Positions 5,664 to 5,896 of a stretch of 5,896 bases of DNA are shown here, in pieces. This DNA comes from an uncultured Treponema sp. (GTDB lineage: Bacteria > Spirochaetota > Spirochaetia > Treponematales > Treponemataceae): the NCBI GenBank assembly GCA_905372205.1, contig CAJPOH010000069.1, positions 1 to 5,896 of the forward strand, in the 5' to 3' direction. The position numbers were made by a program, and so were the translations under genes. The first letter of the stretch is position 1. Every line of letters starts with the position of its first letter. The notes beneath the pieces were generated by a model. That model searched no databases. It was not told the DNA's origin and saw only the letters and a list, made by a program, of their open reading frames with translations.

Positions 5664-5729
5664 TAAAAAAATCGGTAATGAGGAAGAGGGGAATGTTTTA
5701 ATCCTTAATGTAACAATAGCAATAAATAT

Positions 5730-5896
5730 CTACAGTGCTTCTATTTCTTTTTGGCTAAGCCCAGTCATCTCCTTAATAAAAGCAATATCACAATTAGCTT
5801 TCTTCATTTTGCGTGCCGTGTTAATATTTCCTTCTCTTCTACCTCTTTGCATTCCTTTTTGTATCCCTTCTTTTATTCCTTCAGCTCGCTCATCTT
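5730..5896 (-). CDS. Rpn-family recombination-promoting nuclease / PD-(D/E)XK transposase-like protein, C-terminal end only
   Basis: A minus-strand frame enters from the right edge and ends at TAG (5732-5730), giving 54 residues. It has the Gly/Lys/Glu/Arg-rich run EGIKEGIQKGMQRGRREG, then a short tail ARKMKKANCDIAFIKEMTGLSQKEIEAL. This layout, a charged Gly-spaced linker followed by a small 'xGLSxxEIExL' helix-turn-helix-like end, is typical of the C-terminus of Rpn/PDDEXK_2 transposase-like proteins. The N-terminal nuclease domain would lie outside the window, so catalytic residues cannot be checked, nor whether the gene is intact. It is upstream of nth on the same strand. The family call rests on the tail alone. 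Confidence 0.75.
   Translation of the reverse strand, partial: DERAEGIKEGIQKGMQRGRREGNINTARKMKKANCDIAFIKEMTGLSQKEIEAL

Noticed and set aside
5652..5729. Gap between the Rpn-type gene and nth searched for a terminator or insertion-element end
   Set aside because: No convincing hairpin with a T-run, terminal inverted repeat or target-site duplication is visible. Only the TATAAT close to nth stands out.

Overview
This AT-rich window (roughly 30% G+C in the rows I counted outside positions 4860-5650) looks like a spirochaete chromosome, most likely Treponema or a close relative. The main reason is a V-type ATPase subunit E gene followed directly by a DUF2764 gene, a pairing known from spirochaete, chlamydial and Bacteroidetes V-ATPase loci. 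The style of the RluA, FolC and Rpn-like proteins agrees with this. The genus is an inference.

Layout. The plus strand carries the 3' part of pyrF (orotidine-5'-phosphate decarboxylase, entering from the left edge), then an exported ZnuA/TroA-type metal-binding protein 18 nt downstream, a strong intrinsic terminator at 1437-1480, and an RluA-family pseudouridine synthase (1500-2252). The rest is on the minus strand. Read in its direction of transcription from the right edge, it holds the C-terminal end of an Rpn-family nuclease/transposase-like protein, nth (endonuclease III), a 247-nt gap with a 23-bp tandem repeat and a probable promoter, atpE, the DUF2764 gene, and folC. The pseudouridine synthase gene and folC converge and overlap by 53 bp at their 3' ends.

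How the genes relate. The minus-strand group atpE-DUF2764-folC is tightly packed and is probably one transcript. It joins two putative V-ATPase stalk components to a folate enzyme, and the expected next gene (atpA) is missing from this place. pyrF and znuA are close enough to be co-transcribed and end at the terminator. No znuB/znuC partner lies in the window.

Most notable points: the split V-ATPase gene pair; a G+C-rich island (about 4870-5650) made of nth and its trailing 23-bp repeats, next to an Rpn-type gene; a hairpin whose loop contains the upstream start codon of folC; and a perfect TATAAT only 6 nt before the nth start codon. I saw no CRISPR array, rRNA or tRNA gene, and no clear sign of an undescribed multi-gene system.
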